Position numbers and translations under genes: made by a program | Shown here: positions 27,988-36,085 of the stretch, piece after piece | Layout: each line of letters starts with the position of its first letter | Numbering within the stretch: the stretch's first letter is position 1 | Source of the DNA: Streptomyces lunaelactis | Lineage (GTDB): Bacteria > Actinomycetota > Actinomycetes > Streptomycetales > Streptomycetaceae | Assembly (NCBI RefSeq): GCF_003054555.1 | Contig: NZ_CP026304.1 | Location: forward strand, 6,820,001 to 6,884,000 | Direction: 5' to 3' | DNA: 64,000 nt | Notes under the pieces: model-generated | Databases searched by the model: none | Told to the model about the DNA's origin: nothing | Seen by the model: only the letters and a program-made list of their open reading frames with translations

Positions 27988-28449
27988 ATGATGACTGGGC
28001 GTCAGGGAGGGGTCGGGCCTGCCGCGAGCGGGCACGGCCGGAATCCTGGGGCGGCGGGAGACCCGGGGAGCCGGCTGCTCCGCCGATTAGAGTGCGGGGA
28101 CCTTACGGCCGTTCCGGAGGTACGGCGTGCGCTGCGGGAGCTGCTGCGGCACTGGGGAGAACCGGATCGTGCGCATGTGGCCGAACTGCTCGCGAGCGAG
28201 CTGGTGACCAATGCGCTGATCCATACAGATCATGGAGCGGTGGTCACCGCCACCGTCGCCGCTTCCACACTCCGCGTGGAGGTGGGGGACTTTGTCGCCG
28301 GACTGCCCGTGCCGCGCGTACCGACCGCCGACCTCGGTGCGAACGGCAGAGGGCTCGTCCTGGTGCAGAGCCTCGCGGACGCCTGGGGCGTACGGACGCA
28401 AGGCGTGGGCAAGGTGGTCTGGTTCGAGCTGTACGAAGGGCCGGCCTGA
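27988..28449 (+). CDS. RsbW-like HATPase (anti-sigma/serine kinase type)
   Basis: 153 residues from ATG 27988 (a second ATG follows directly). A single GHKL ATPase domain has the N-box ELVTNALIHT and the G-box-like LGANGRGLVLVQSLAD, with WGVRTQGVGKVVWFEL at the end. Streptomyces encode dozens of such RsbW-like proteins that bind sigma or anti-anti-sigma factors; none is adjacent here except the PP2C-like gene 230 bp upstream. Cytosolic. Converges with the DUF2637 gene. Confidence 0.82.
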   Translation: MMTGRQGGVGPAASGHGRNPGAAGDPGSRLLRRLECGDLTAVPEVRRALRELLRHWGEPDRAHVAELLASELVTNALIHTDHGAVVTATVAASTLRVEVGDFVAGLPVPRVPTADLGANGRGLVLVQSLADAWGVRTQGVGKVVWFELYEGPA

Positions 28450-28465
28450 CAGTCGCAGACCGGCC

Positions 28466-28499
28466 CTCGGTGTCTACTCGGCCTCGGTGTTTACTCGGC
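28466..28499. repeat. 17-bp tandem duplication
   Basis: CTCGGTGTCTACTCGGC is followed immediately by CTCGGTGTTTACTCGGC, one mismatch. It sits between the converging HATPase and DUF2637 genes, next to a GGCCGG/CCGGGC inverted pair, and may be a duplicated half of a terminator. Confidence 0.6.
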
Positions 28500-28514
28500 C
28501 GGGCTCACCGGCGC

Positions 28515-29618
28515 TCACCCGAATTGCTGCTCGAGATCCTTGAGCTTCCGCTCCAGGGAGTCGAGACGCGGCAGCGCCAGGGTGTCGTCCTCGGTGGTGA
28601 GATCCACGGTGCGCATCTCGGCGCCGGCGCTTCCGTTCACGGCCTGAAGGGAGGGCCATGGCCGAAGCGGCAGTTGTCCCGGTTCTGCTATGGCAGGCTC
28701 CGCGGCGGACCCGACAGCCCCGACCGCCGGCGCGGTGCCCGCTGCGGAATGGACGGAGCCGACCGAAGCGGCGGAAGCGGCCGAACCGAGAGCCGGCAGC
28801 TCCGCCCGGCGCTCACCGTGCCCGCGCCCCCAGGCCCGGTGCTGCCGGTTGAGCGCCCTGATCTGTGCCCGCTCCAGCTTCTCGCGGCCCCGCCTGCGGA
28901 GTCGGTTCTGCTGCTGCTCGCGCCGGTCCTCGCGTACCTCGTCGACCGCCTCGTCCAGGGTGCGTACGCCCTCGAGGAGCATCAGCGACCAGGCGCCGAA
29001 GGTCTCCCGGGGCGCCCTCAGCCACCGTACGATCCGGATCTGCGGCAGCGGGCGGGGCACCAGGCCCTGCTCGCGCAGCGCGGCCCTGCGGGTCTGCTTC
29101 AGCGCACGGTCGAACAGGACCGCCGCCGAGAGCGACATACCCGCGAAGAACTGCGGGGCGCCCGCGTGTTCCATCCCCCGTGGCGCGTGTACCCAGTTGA
29201 ACCAGGCGGCCGCGCCCGCGAACGTCCACACCAGCAGCCGCGAGCCGAGGGCCGCGTCACCGTGGCTGGCCTCGCGCACCGCGAGCACCGAGCAGAACAT
29301 GGCCGCGCCGTCGAGGCCGAAGGGGACCAGATACTCCCAGCCTCCGGAGAGGTTGAGGTTCTGCTGGCCGAAGCCGACCAGGCCGTGGAAGGAGAGGGCC
29401 GCGGCAACCGCCGCGCAGCAGAAGAGGAGTACGTACGAGGCCGTACCGTAGACGGCCTCCTTGCGCCTGCGGCGCTCCTCGCTGCGTTCCCAGGAATCGT
29501 CGGGCGCGGCCTTGCCATTCGTGCGCTTGCCGCGCGCGACCACCACCGCCGCCAGGACTCCCACGAGCAGCACGCCGCCGGGAAGCAGCCAGTCCAGCGA
29601 TATGTCGGTCAGTCTCAT
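28515..29618 (-). CDS. DUF2637 membrane protein (SpdB-like)
   Basis: 367 residues from ATG 29618 (AAGGGA upstream). Four membrane segments (about 10-29, 58-78, 95-113, 126-142) form the DUF2637 region known from actinobacterial plasmid spread proteins and chromosomal relatives. The central part shows FNWVHAPRG and a charged Arg/Glu/Gln-rich helical stretch (about 215-265, likely coiled coil). An Ala/Ser/Gly-rich linker and a C-terminal LERKLKDLEQQF heptad end it. No tra genes are nearby, so it is not evidence for a plasmid. Confidence 0.82.
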   Translation of the reverse strand: MRLTDISLDWLLPGGVLLVGVLAAVVVARGKRTNGKAAPDDSWERSEERRRRKEAVYGTASYVLLFCCAAVAAALSFHGLVGFGQQNLNLSGGWEYLVPFGLDGAAMFCSVLAVREASHGDAALGSRLLVWTFAGAAAWFNWVHAPRGMEHAGAPQFFAGMSLSAAVLFDRALKQTRRAALREQGLVPRPLPQIRIVRWLRAPRETFGAWSLMLLEGVRTLDEAVDEVREDRREQQQNRLRRRGREKLERAQIRALNRQHRAWGRGHGERRAELPALGSAASAASVGSVHSAAGTAPAVGAVGSAAEPAIAEPGQLPLRPWPSLQAVNGSAGAEMRTVDLTTEDDTLALPRLDSLERKLKDLEQQFG

Positions 29619-29828
29619 GTGCGGTGTCCCTTGCATCGCGGTACGGCGTTCGGCCGCCATATTGGCCGAAGTCCCAGTGCGCCCAGGGGGTTTCGGGGCA
29701 AGAGAACGCCAACGGGACCGCATGGCATACAGATAGGTGCGATCTGGTCGAACTCCTGTATGTGCACGGGGGGTTGAGTTCGATTTACGTCACCGGGGCG
29801 GGTGGCGTGAGACCGGGCGCGCGGGCGA

Positions 29829-30674
29829 TCAGGTGCTCGGCTGAAGCTTCCCCGCGCGGTCGGCGTCGCACGTACGCGGACAGGTGACGCAGGTGTCCTC
29901 GGGCCGCAGCGTGTAGAAGAGGCAGCAGCTCGCCCGGTCACGGGTCGGCAGCAGCTCGCCGTTCGGTCCCGTGAGCTCACGGAAACCGGCCGCCCCGACG
30001 TACGGCCTGGTGGCGCCCGGCAACAGCTGCTCCAGCTCCGCTACGGCCCGCTGCTCCTCGCCGAGAAGATGTGCGATGTACCACAGGCCCTCGACGATCT
30101 CGTCGGTCGCCATGCCCCACAGAGCGCGCTTCCCGCGCCGCATCCGCGGCCCGAAGCCGTCCAGGACGGGCTCGATGTGCTCGGCGACGGCGGCGCGCAC
30201 CCCGGCGCGCAGCGCCTCCTCGTCCGCCACGACACGGGCACCCGGCAGCTGGGCGGCCGGGTCGTCCGGCAGGCAGGCGAATTCCCGCACCCGTACCGTC
30301 ATCCGGCCCAGCGTGCGCTGGAAGGCGACGTCCTCGACGGGTACCCGTGGCACCCGGCGGTGCAGAAACCACGGCACCGTGATCAGCAGACAGGCGGGCC
30401 ACGCGTAGCGGTGCAGACCGAAGCCGGCGATCACATCGGGGCGGGCCTGCTGCCCGTAGTCCCGCAGGACCTGTGCGTTGTCCCAGGCGAGGAAGGCATC
30501 GAGGGCATCTCCGCCGGCCGCGAGCTCGCCCGCGCCCACCCAGCCACCGCCGACCGGCGCCTGTTCGGCGTCCGTCAGCTCCCGTACGCGCAGCCCGGGG
30601 AAGACCTCGGCCAGGCGCGTGTACGCGTCCTCGACGGGCGAGGCGAGAGCGGGCTGCAGAGCGGGAACGGTCAT
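29829..30674 (-). CDS. FhuF-like (2Fe-2S) ferric-siderophore reductase
   Basis: 281 residues. The C-terminus has the FhuF iron-sulfur motif Cys-Cys-x10-Cys-x2-Cys (ASCCLF through CVTCPRTC), unique to this family, and FhuF-like helices precede it. It would reduce ferric siderophores in the cytoplasm to release iron. ATG 30674 is chosen; GTG 30686 is an alternative. A DmdR/IdeR-type iron box lies 29 bp upstream of the start, so iron-repressed expression is strongly implied. Confidence 0.88.
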   Translation of the reverse strand: MTVPALQPALASPVEDAYTRLAEVFPGLRVRELTDAEQAPVGGGWVGAGELAAGGDALDAFLAWDNAQVLRDYGQQARPDVIAGFGLHRYAWPACLLITVPWFLHRRVPRVPVEDVAFQRTLGRMTVRVREFACLPDDPAAQLPGARVVADEEALRAGVRAAVAEHIEPVLDGFGPRMRRGKRALWGMATDEIVEGLWYIAHLLGEEQRAVAELEQLLPGATRPYVGAAGFRELTGPNGELLPTRDRASCCLFYTLRPEDTCVTCPRTCDADRAGKLQPST

Positions 30675-30702
30675 GCAGGGGACCACCGAATCGCGATCGT
30701 TG

Positions 30703-30721
30703 GCAGGTTAGCCTTACCTTA
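30703..30721 (-). promoter_or_regulatory. DmdR/IdeR iron box
   Basis: On the minus strand TAAGGTAAGGCTAACCTGC matches the actinobacterial iron-box consensus TTAGGTTAGGCTAACCTAA at 15 of 19 positions. It sits just upstream of the FhuF-like gene. Binding of ferrous DmdR1 (DtxR family) would repress that gene under iron sufficiency. Confidence 0.85.
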
Positions 30722-30743
30722 CCCGACGCGATCGATGTTTACC

Positions 30744-30762
30744 GTATCCTCTGGTGGGATAC
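30744..30762. promoter_or_regulatory. Candidate GntR operator
   Basis: GTATCCTCTGGTGGGATAC has six-base inverted arms (GTATCC/GGATAC) with a 7-nt spacer, about 95 bp before the GntR start. The size suits a GntR-type dimer, so autoregulation is plausible. Confidence 0.4.
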
Positions 30763-30855
30763 GCCCGGACCCCCCAAGCAGCCCGGGCCGCCTGTCGTGC
30801 ACTGGGGCCGTGTGTACACGTGCCGGGCCCGGCACCTGGCCGGAGGAGGACCCGA

Positions 30856-31635
30856 GTGGAGCAGGCCCGAGCGCGCGATACCGCAGCGCCGCAGCCGTAC
30901 GCGTCCGCGCACGTCCTCGGGCAGGCGGGTCCTCGACAGCCCGGCGCACAGGCCCGCGTACCGGAGCAGGCGCGCGGCGAGCACACCCACAGCGAGCCCC
31001 CCGCCCCCCGCACAGTGCAGCGCCACTCGGTCCGCGGCCAGATCCTCGAAGCCCTGCGGACCGCGCTCGTCGACGGCGAGCTGACCCCCGGCAAGGTCTA
31101 CTCCGCCCCCGTGCTCGGCGAGCGCTTCGGCGTCTCGGCGACCCCCGTACGCGAGGCGATGCAGCAACTGGCGGTCGAGGGCGCGGTCGAGGTCGTCCCG
31201 AACCGAGGCTTCCGCGTATCCGAACGCACTCCCTGCGAGCTCGCCGAGCTGGCTGAGGTCCGCGCCCTGATCGAAGTCCCCGTCATGCTGCGCCTGGCCC
31301 GTACGATCCCGGCCGCCCGCTGGTGCGCGCTGCGCCCGCTGGCCGAGGCGACGGCAGCGGCGGCAGCGGTCGGCGACCGCGCGAGCTACGCGGAGACGGA
31401 CCGCGCCTTCCACCGCGCCGTGCTGGCACTGGCCGGCAACCAGCAACTGGTGATGGTCGCCGACGACCTCCACCGCCGCTCCCAGTGGCCCCTGACGGGC
31501 GCCCCGGTCATCCGCAGGGCGGACCTGGTCGCGGACGCGGCCGAGCACATGGCGCTGCTGGAGGCGCTGACCGCGCAGGACCTGCCGGTGGTGCAGTCGC
31601 TGGTACGGGAGCACTTCACCGGCGCGGAGGGCTGA
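30856..31635 (+). CDS. GntR-family regulator (FCD subfamily)
   Basis: 259 residues from GTG 30856 with AGGAGGA upstream; the longer frame is rejected. An unusual 60-residue Ala/Pro/Gln-rich leader precedes the winged helix (RGQILEALRTALVDGELTPG and FGVSATPVREAMQQLAVEG). The C-terminal FCD-type helical domain has AETDRAFHRAVLALAGN, with His and Asp residues that usually hold a metal near the effector pocket. Divergent from the FhuF-like gene. Confidence 0.9.
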   Translation: MEQARARDTAAPQPYASAHVLGQAGPRQPGAQARVPEQARGEHTHSEPPAPRTVQRHSVRGQILEALRTALVDGELTPGKVYSAPVLGERFGVSATPVREAMQQLAVEGAVEVVPNRGFRVSERTPCELAELAEVRALIEVPVMLRLARTIPAARWCALRPLAEATAAAAAVGDRASYAETDRAFHRAVLALAGNQQLVMVADDLHRRSQWPLTGAPVIRRADLVADAAEHMALLEALTAQDLPVVQSLVREHFTGAEG

Positions 31636-31666
31636 CGGTCCTGCGCGGTCCGGGAGTTGGATCCGC

Positions 31667-31771
31667 ATGATCCGGAGCTCGACCGTACGCGCGGAGTTCG
31701 CGCGCGGCCCCAACCCGCCGCTGACCTCCGGCCACGGCTGCATTAATCCGTGCGGCCGTGCGGACGCGTAG
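31667..31771 (+). CDS. Candidate 34-residue micropeptide
   Basis: MIRSSTVRAEFARGPNPPLT followed by 14 residues ending CINPCGRADA. About 29 of 33 codons end in G or C, and CGGGAG lies about 10 bp before the ATG. Two closely spaced cysteines and a Pro-rich centre are notable. It lies 31 bp after the GntR stop and ends six bases before the convergent phosphatase stop. No family recognised; it may be spurious. Confidence 0.35.
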   Translation: MIRSSTVRAEFARGPNPPLTSGHGCINPCGRADA

Positions 31772-31776
31772 CCGGA

Positions 31777-32289
31777 TCAGGAGGGCGCCTCGAGGCCCGT
31801 CAGCAGTGAGGCGATGTCCAGCCCGGTCAGCAGGTACTGCTCGAAGGCGGCATTGTGCAGGGCGTACGAGGAGCGCCGGCGCCGGACCAGGTCTATCGCC
31901 CCCGGGCCGTCATGGCCGAGCTCGATCAACGTCTGGGCCACCACCAGGCCCGATCTGTTGTAGCCCGAGTAGCAGCGCACGAGCGCGGTGCGGCCCGCGC
32001 GTATCGCCTCGGCGGCGATGACGGCCAGCAGGCGGACCCGGTCGATCTGCGGGGAGGTCAGCCAGTCGTCGGGGATGGGGGCGATATGGTGCTCGACCCC
32101 TTCGGGCGGGCCGTGGCCGTCGCGCGTGAACAGGCTGATCACCAGGTCGAATTCGCGGTCCACGACGGCGTTCCGGTGGCGGTTCCGGTCGTCCTCCCAG
32201 ACGTGGCCGCCCATCCAGAGGCCGGTCGTGATCTCGTCCCAGGGCGATCGGGGATCAGGGATGTGGTGGTCCGTGCGACGTGCCTTCAC
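31777..32289 (-). CDS. Dual-specificity/tyrosine phosphatase-like protein
   Basis: 170 residues, compact DSP fold. The P-loop reads VRCYSGYNRSGLV with nucleophile Cys106 and Arg112 (Cx5R). The general acid is probably the Asp in PIPDDWLTS (Asp74/75). The residue before Cys is Arg rather than the usual His. Cytosolic. Convergent with GntR. Confidence 0.85.
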   Translation of the reverse strand: MKARRTDHHIPDPRSPWDEITTGLWMGGHVWEDDRNRHRNAVVDREFDLVISLFTRDGHGPPEGVEHHIAPIPDDWLTSPQIDRVRLLAVIAAEAIRAGRTALVRCYSGYNRSGLVVAQTLIELGHDGPGAIDLVRRRRSSYALHNAAFEQYLLTGLDIASLLTGLEAPS

Positions 32290-32330
32290 TGGCCCTCCCT
32301 ACCGCGGGGACGTCAACTCTAAGCGGCCCC

Positions 32331-32504
32331 GGGGAAGTCCGGGCGGCGTCGCGGGCCGATGGCTGTCGCCTGGCTGCGTTGTCGTCAGTCGCCGACGCTC
32401 CGCGTGGACTCCTTCCTCCGCCTTGCCAGACTCGGCCCTCGACCCTCCCCCGTAGCCCTGCGGGCACGGGAGGTACCCCCACCTTCACCCACCCGGACTT
32501 CCCC
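32331..32504. repeat. 174-bp inverted-repeat element sharing its core with the 13.5-kb element
   Basis: Ends GGGGAAGTCCGGGC and, reverse strand, GGGGAAGTCCGGGT match at 13 of 14. The interior repeats the landmarks GCGTTGTCGTC and CCTCCGCCTTGC seen at 13580-13620, but the termini differ from that family. It fills much of the 405-bp gap 32290-32694, which otherwise holds only the phosphatase promoter region. Confidence 0.6.
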
Positions 32505-32694
32505 GACACCGCTTAGGCCCTGTCCGTCCGGTCGTACGACAGGCCACTTCGCCCGGCCCGGAGGGGCGCCTGGCCAGGCCTCAACCCCTGGACGACGCCT
32601 TGACGATCACGAGCTTGGGTCGCCGGCCGAGCTGGAGAGGGCGGCAGCCGCCCCGGGCGACGTCGCTACCTGACCGATCGGCCCCGCGCGCCGC

Positions 32695-33483
32695 TCATGC
32701 CGCGGGCTCGGGCTGGGCCGGCACGGTGGAGGCAGCCGGGGCCAGTTGAGCCGCCAGCCAGACCGGTACGCCGCCCAGCAGACGGAACAGCCGTCCCGCC
32801 TCCGCCCGCAGCCGGCTCGCCTCCGGTTCCGGCTCGCAGTCGGCGAGCGCGGCCAGCACCGGCGCCGTACCGATCAGATAGCCGAGCTCCTCGCGGATCC
32901 GCAACGACTCGGAGAAGCCGTGCCGGGCCTCCACCAACTCCCCCTCGCGCAGGGCGAGTCCGGCCAGGTGGTGCCAGGTGAAGGAGAGCAGCAGGCTGTC
33001 GCCCTGTGCGGCGGCACCGGCGTGGGCCCGCTGGTACGCGGCGCCGGCCGCCTCCGGCGAGTCGGCGATGTGCTCGGCGACAAGGCCGCGCCGGAAGTCG
33101 AGCAGGGGGCGTCCGGGCGAGGTGGGGGCGAGGAGTGCCGCCGCCCTGCCGAGCGCGGAGCGGGCCTCGTCGGCGCGGTCGCGAACGCCGAGGCGGGTCG
33201 CCGCGTACGCGAGTCGGCCGCGCTCGCAGGCCGCGCCGCCGCGCTCGTCGTCGTCGCGGGCGACGGCCTCCGCCGTACGCAGCGCGTCCTCGGCGTCCGC
33301 CCAGCCGTCGCCGCTGAACAGACAGCGCTCGACGAGGAGTCCGGCCCGCTCCAGCGCGGCGGCGGGATCCGCCGCATGGGGTTCGAGCAGAGCCGCTGCA
33401 TCGGTCCAACAGCCGCGCGAGCGCAGCCGCCATACCGCGGTCTGGAGGGGATCGTCACCTGCAGTGGTTCCGGAACCAGACAT
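32695..33483 (-). CDS. TPR-like helical repeat protein
   Basis: 262 residues from ATG 33483 (an upstream ATG at 33537 is possible). Ala/Leu/Arg-rich helical hairpins repeat through the length (AALLEPHAADPAAALERAGL, AEDALRTAEAVARDDDE, GLALREGELVEARHGFSESL, RIREELGYLIGTAPVLAALA), a tetratricopeptide solenoid. No DNA-binding or enzymatic domain is attached. Probably a scaffold or regulator fragment typical of Streptomyces. Confidence 0.7.
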   Translation of the reverse strand: MSGSGTTAGDDPLQTAVWRLRSRGCWTDAAALLEPHAADPAAALERAGLLVERCLFSGDGWADAEDALRTAEAVARDDDERGGAACERGRLAYAATRLGVRDRADEARSALGRAAALLAPTSPGRPLLDFRRGLVAEHIADSPEAAGAAYQRAHAGAAAQGDSLLLSFTWHHLAGLALREGELVEARHGFSESLRIREELGYLIGTAPVLAALADCEPEPEASRLRAEAGRLFRLLGGVPVWLAAQLAPAASTVPAQPEPAA

Positions 33484-33654
33484 GGCGGTATGCGCCACAT
33501 TGCCCTCCCCGAGCACGCCATTGAGCTGTTGGGTCATGCGCATCTCAGCATGGATAGGTATGCCTGGCCAAGGGGTCAGGTGAATGAATTCACAATCGCT
33601 CAGGGGACGATGGGCTCACCGGTCATGTGGTTGCCGTGGGCCGGTGGCGTACTT

Positions 33655-33890
33655 ACCCGGTCATGTGGTGGGCGTGGGCCGGGGGCGTTGGTGGTTGCTG
33701 TCCGTGGGTGGTTTCCTCCGGCGAACCCGGAACCCGCACCGCCCAAGACCGGGCACCCCAGCGCGCCGGTCTTGCCGAAGCCCGGTCCGGGGCCGTGCAG
33801 GGTCGGCCCCGCACTCACCCGGTCTTGTGGCGGGCGTGGGCCGGGGGCGTTGGTGGTTGCTGTCCGGGGGGTGGTTTCCACCGGCGAACC
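33655..33890. repeat. Pair of 74-bp direct repeats, G-rich
   Basis: Copies at 33655-33728 and 33817-33890 start ACCCGGTCATGTGGTGGGCG / ACCCGGTCTTGTGGCGGGCG and end GGTTTCCTCCGGCGAACC / GGTTTCCACCGGCGAACC, with few mismatches. A partial third copy begins near 33616. Between them is a CAAGACCGG hairpin. The GGGGGCGTTGGTGGTTGCTG core has several G-runs that could form a quadruplex. This lies in the 569-bp stretch 33484-34052 without a convincing gene. Confidence 0.8.
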
Positions 33891-34052
33891 GGAGGGCGAT
33901 TGGCGGCAATCACGGGGTGAGCGATACATGTTCCTGTATGCCGCCGACGCCGAGGAGTCGAGCCCGGAGGGGCCCCGGAACCCGCGCCGGACAGGACCCC
34001 GCACCCGTGCATACCGAACAAGTACCCGCGCCCCCGCCGGAGGCGAGCCGCG

Positions 34053-35795
34053 TCAGCTCATCCTCAGCGCCAGGAAGAAGTCCAGCTTGTCCTCCAGGCG
34101 CGACAGGTCGCGGCTCGTCAGTTGTTCGATCCTGCCCACCCTGTACCGCAGTGTGTTCACATGCAGGTGCAGCCGCGTCGCACACCGCGTCCATGAGCCG
34201 TCGCAGTCCAGGAACGCCTCCAGCGTCGGGATCAGCTCGGCGCGGTGGCGGCGGTCGTAGTCGCGCAGCGGGTCCAGCAGTCGCGCCGTGAACGCCCGCC
34301 GCACATCGTCCGGTACGAACGGCAGCAGCAGCACGTGCGAGGCCAGCTCGTGGTGGCCGGCCGCGCAGACGCGGCCCGGGCGGGCCGCTGCCACCCGGCG
34401 GGCGTGGCGGGCCTCCTCCAGGGCGCCGCGCAGGCCCTCCGCCGAGCTCACCGCCGCGCTGACGCCGAGCGTCAGCCGGCCGTCGTCGGCGAGACCGGCC
34501 GAGAGCGGCTCGCGCACCGACAGGAGCAGCGCGTCCGCGTGCAGCCCGGCGTCGAAGGAGCCGGCCTCGGGGGCGTCCGGATCGACGTCCACGGCGGGCA
34601 GCGGGACCAGCGCGATCGCCTCGTCGCCCCCGTGGGCGACGGCGATCCGGTCGGCGGAGTCGGGGCCGGCCGCGGCAGGGTCGACAAGGATCTCCTCCAG
34701 CAGCGACTGGGCGACCGGCCCGGCCTCGACGGCCGTATCGGAAGTACCGGAAGTGCCCGGGATGCCCGCCGCCCCCGCCGCACCCGAAACCGCATCGCCC
34801 CACTCCACCCGTGCCACCACCACCTGCCAGTGCGGCGCCGCCCCCAGCCCCGGCAGCAGCACCGGCGCGGCCACCCGCAGCCTCGCCGCGATCTCCGCCG
34901 GTGCCGCGCCCGTCTGGACCAGCTCCAGGACCTCCTGGGCGAGCCGTCGCCGTACCGTACGAGCCGCCTCGCGCCGGTCGCGTTCGACGGAGATCAGCTG
35001 CGTCACGCCCTGCAGCAGATCCAGCCGCGCCGCCGGCCAGTCGCTCGCGTCCGCCTCGACCGCCAGCAGCCAGTCCGACAGGACGGTCTCGCGTACGTCC
35101 CTGGACGCGGCGGGCGCGGCGCCGCGCCCGGTGTTACGGATCGGGAAGAGGGAGTACGTCACTCCGCCCACCGTCGCCCGGTGCGGTCCGCGGCGCCCGG
35201 TGCGGGTGGCGGCCAGATGCTCACCCGCGAGCGTGGCGCTCACCGCGCCCGGCAGCGGGTCACCCGCGCCCGCGATCTGGCGGCCGGTGGGGGAGAGCAC
35301 CCAGGCCCGGAGGTCGAGGTCGGAGCCGAGAAGATCGAGGACCACCTCCGGCCCGCCGCCCGTCGGACCGGAGGTCATCAGCCTCCTGTGCCTGTCGACG
35401 ACAGCCGCGAGATCCCCCGCCCGTTCCCCGGAAACCTGGCGCACCACGTACTCGGTGATGGTTGCGAATGCAACGGACTCGTTGACTGCGAACAAGGGCA
35501 GCCGATGGCGCAAACAGGCCTCGACGAGATCGCCGGGAATGTCCCCCAGCTCGGCCTCGCCCGCCGCCAGACCGGCGACTTGCGCGCTCGCGAGAATACG
35601 GACGAACGGCTCGGAGTCGGCGGCCGTGTGCCGCCAGGCGAGCCCGGTCAGTACCAGTTCGCCGCCCGAGAGATATCGGCTCGGGTCCCGCAGGTCGGTG
35701 GTCATCACGCCACGTACGCCGCGGTCGAGTTCGTCGTCGCCGCCGAGCAGCCGCAGCCCCAGCGCCTCGGTTTCCAGCAGTGCGCGCAGCCGCAT
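34053..35795 (-). CDS. PucR-family purine catabolism regulator
   Basis: 580 residues with the complete PucR layout. The N-terminal PucR domain (RLRALLETEALGLRLLGG, then LSGGELVLTG) is followed by a GAF/linker region and a C-terminal HTH_30 (LEAFLDCDGSWTRCATRLHL then HVNTLRYRVGRIEQLT). Diverges from the xanthine dehydrogenase operon over 290 bp and most likely controls it in response to purine or allantoin-pathway metabolites. Confidence 0.93.
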   Translation of the reverse strand: MRLRALLETEALGLRLLGGDDELDRGVRGVMTTDLRDPSRYLSGGELVLTGLAWRHTAADSEPFVRILASAQVAGLAAGEAELGDIPGDLVEACLRHRLPLFAVNESVAFATITEYVVRQVSGERAGDLAAVVDRHRRLMTSGPTGGGPEVVLDLLGSDLDLRAWVLSPTGRQIAGAGDPLPGAVSATLAGEHLAATRTGRRGPHRATVGGVTYSLFPIRNTGRGAAPAASRDVRETVLSDWLLAVEADASDWPAARLDLLQGVTQLISVERDRREAARTVRRRLAQEVLELVQTGAAPAEIAARLRVAAPVLLPGLGAAPHWQVVVARVEWGDAVSGAAGAAGIPGTSGTSDTAVEAGPVAQSLLEEILVDPAAAGPDSADRIAVAHGGDEAIALVPLPAVDVDPDAPEAGSFDAGLHADALLLSVREPLSAGLADDGRLTLGVSAAVSSAEGLRGALEEARHARRVAAARPGRVCAAGHHELASHVLLLPFVPDDVRRAFTARLLDPLRDYDRRHRAELIPTLEAFLDCDGSWTRCATRLHLHVNTLRYRVGRIEQLTSRDLSRLEDKLDFFLALRMS

Positions 35796-36085
35796 CTCGT
35801 CGCCGCCGATCTGTCTCGTTGTTGCCGGTGACCTGTGGCCACGGTTTCCAGGGGAAAACGGTGAGGTTGCTCAGCCTCGCCTTTCGTTCGAATCTACAAG
35901 ACAAGAGAGGCGACCAGCCAACTCCTTCATGGTTTCGGTGACTGCACCCAGGCGGAGCACGGCTTGTGTACTTGGGCCACACCGCGTTAACAGCACATGA
36001 ATAAGTGCATGAACAAGTAGTCGAGGGCCACGCGTCCCGGGCCCGCTGTGACGAACGACCACGATGAAGAAGAAGAGAGCCACTC
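35796..36085. promoter_or_regulatory. Divergent pucR-xdh control region
   Basis: 290 bp between the divergent PucR and xanthine dehydrogenase genes. It is locally AT-richer than average (for example CAAGACAAGAGAGG and TAACAGCACATGAATAAG) and ends with the ribosome site GAAGAAGAGAG of the dehydrogenase. No clear long palindrome was found; it should hold both promoters and the PucR site. Confidence 0.55.

Noticed and set aside
28515..29618. Evidence of an integrated conjugative plasmid
   Set aside because: DUF2637 alone is not sufficient; no tra, rep, kor or integrase genes are nearby.
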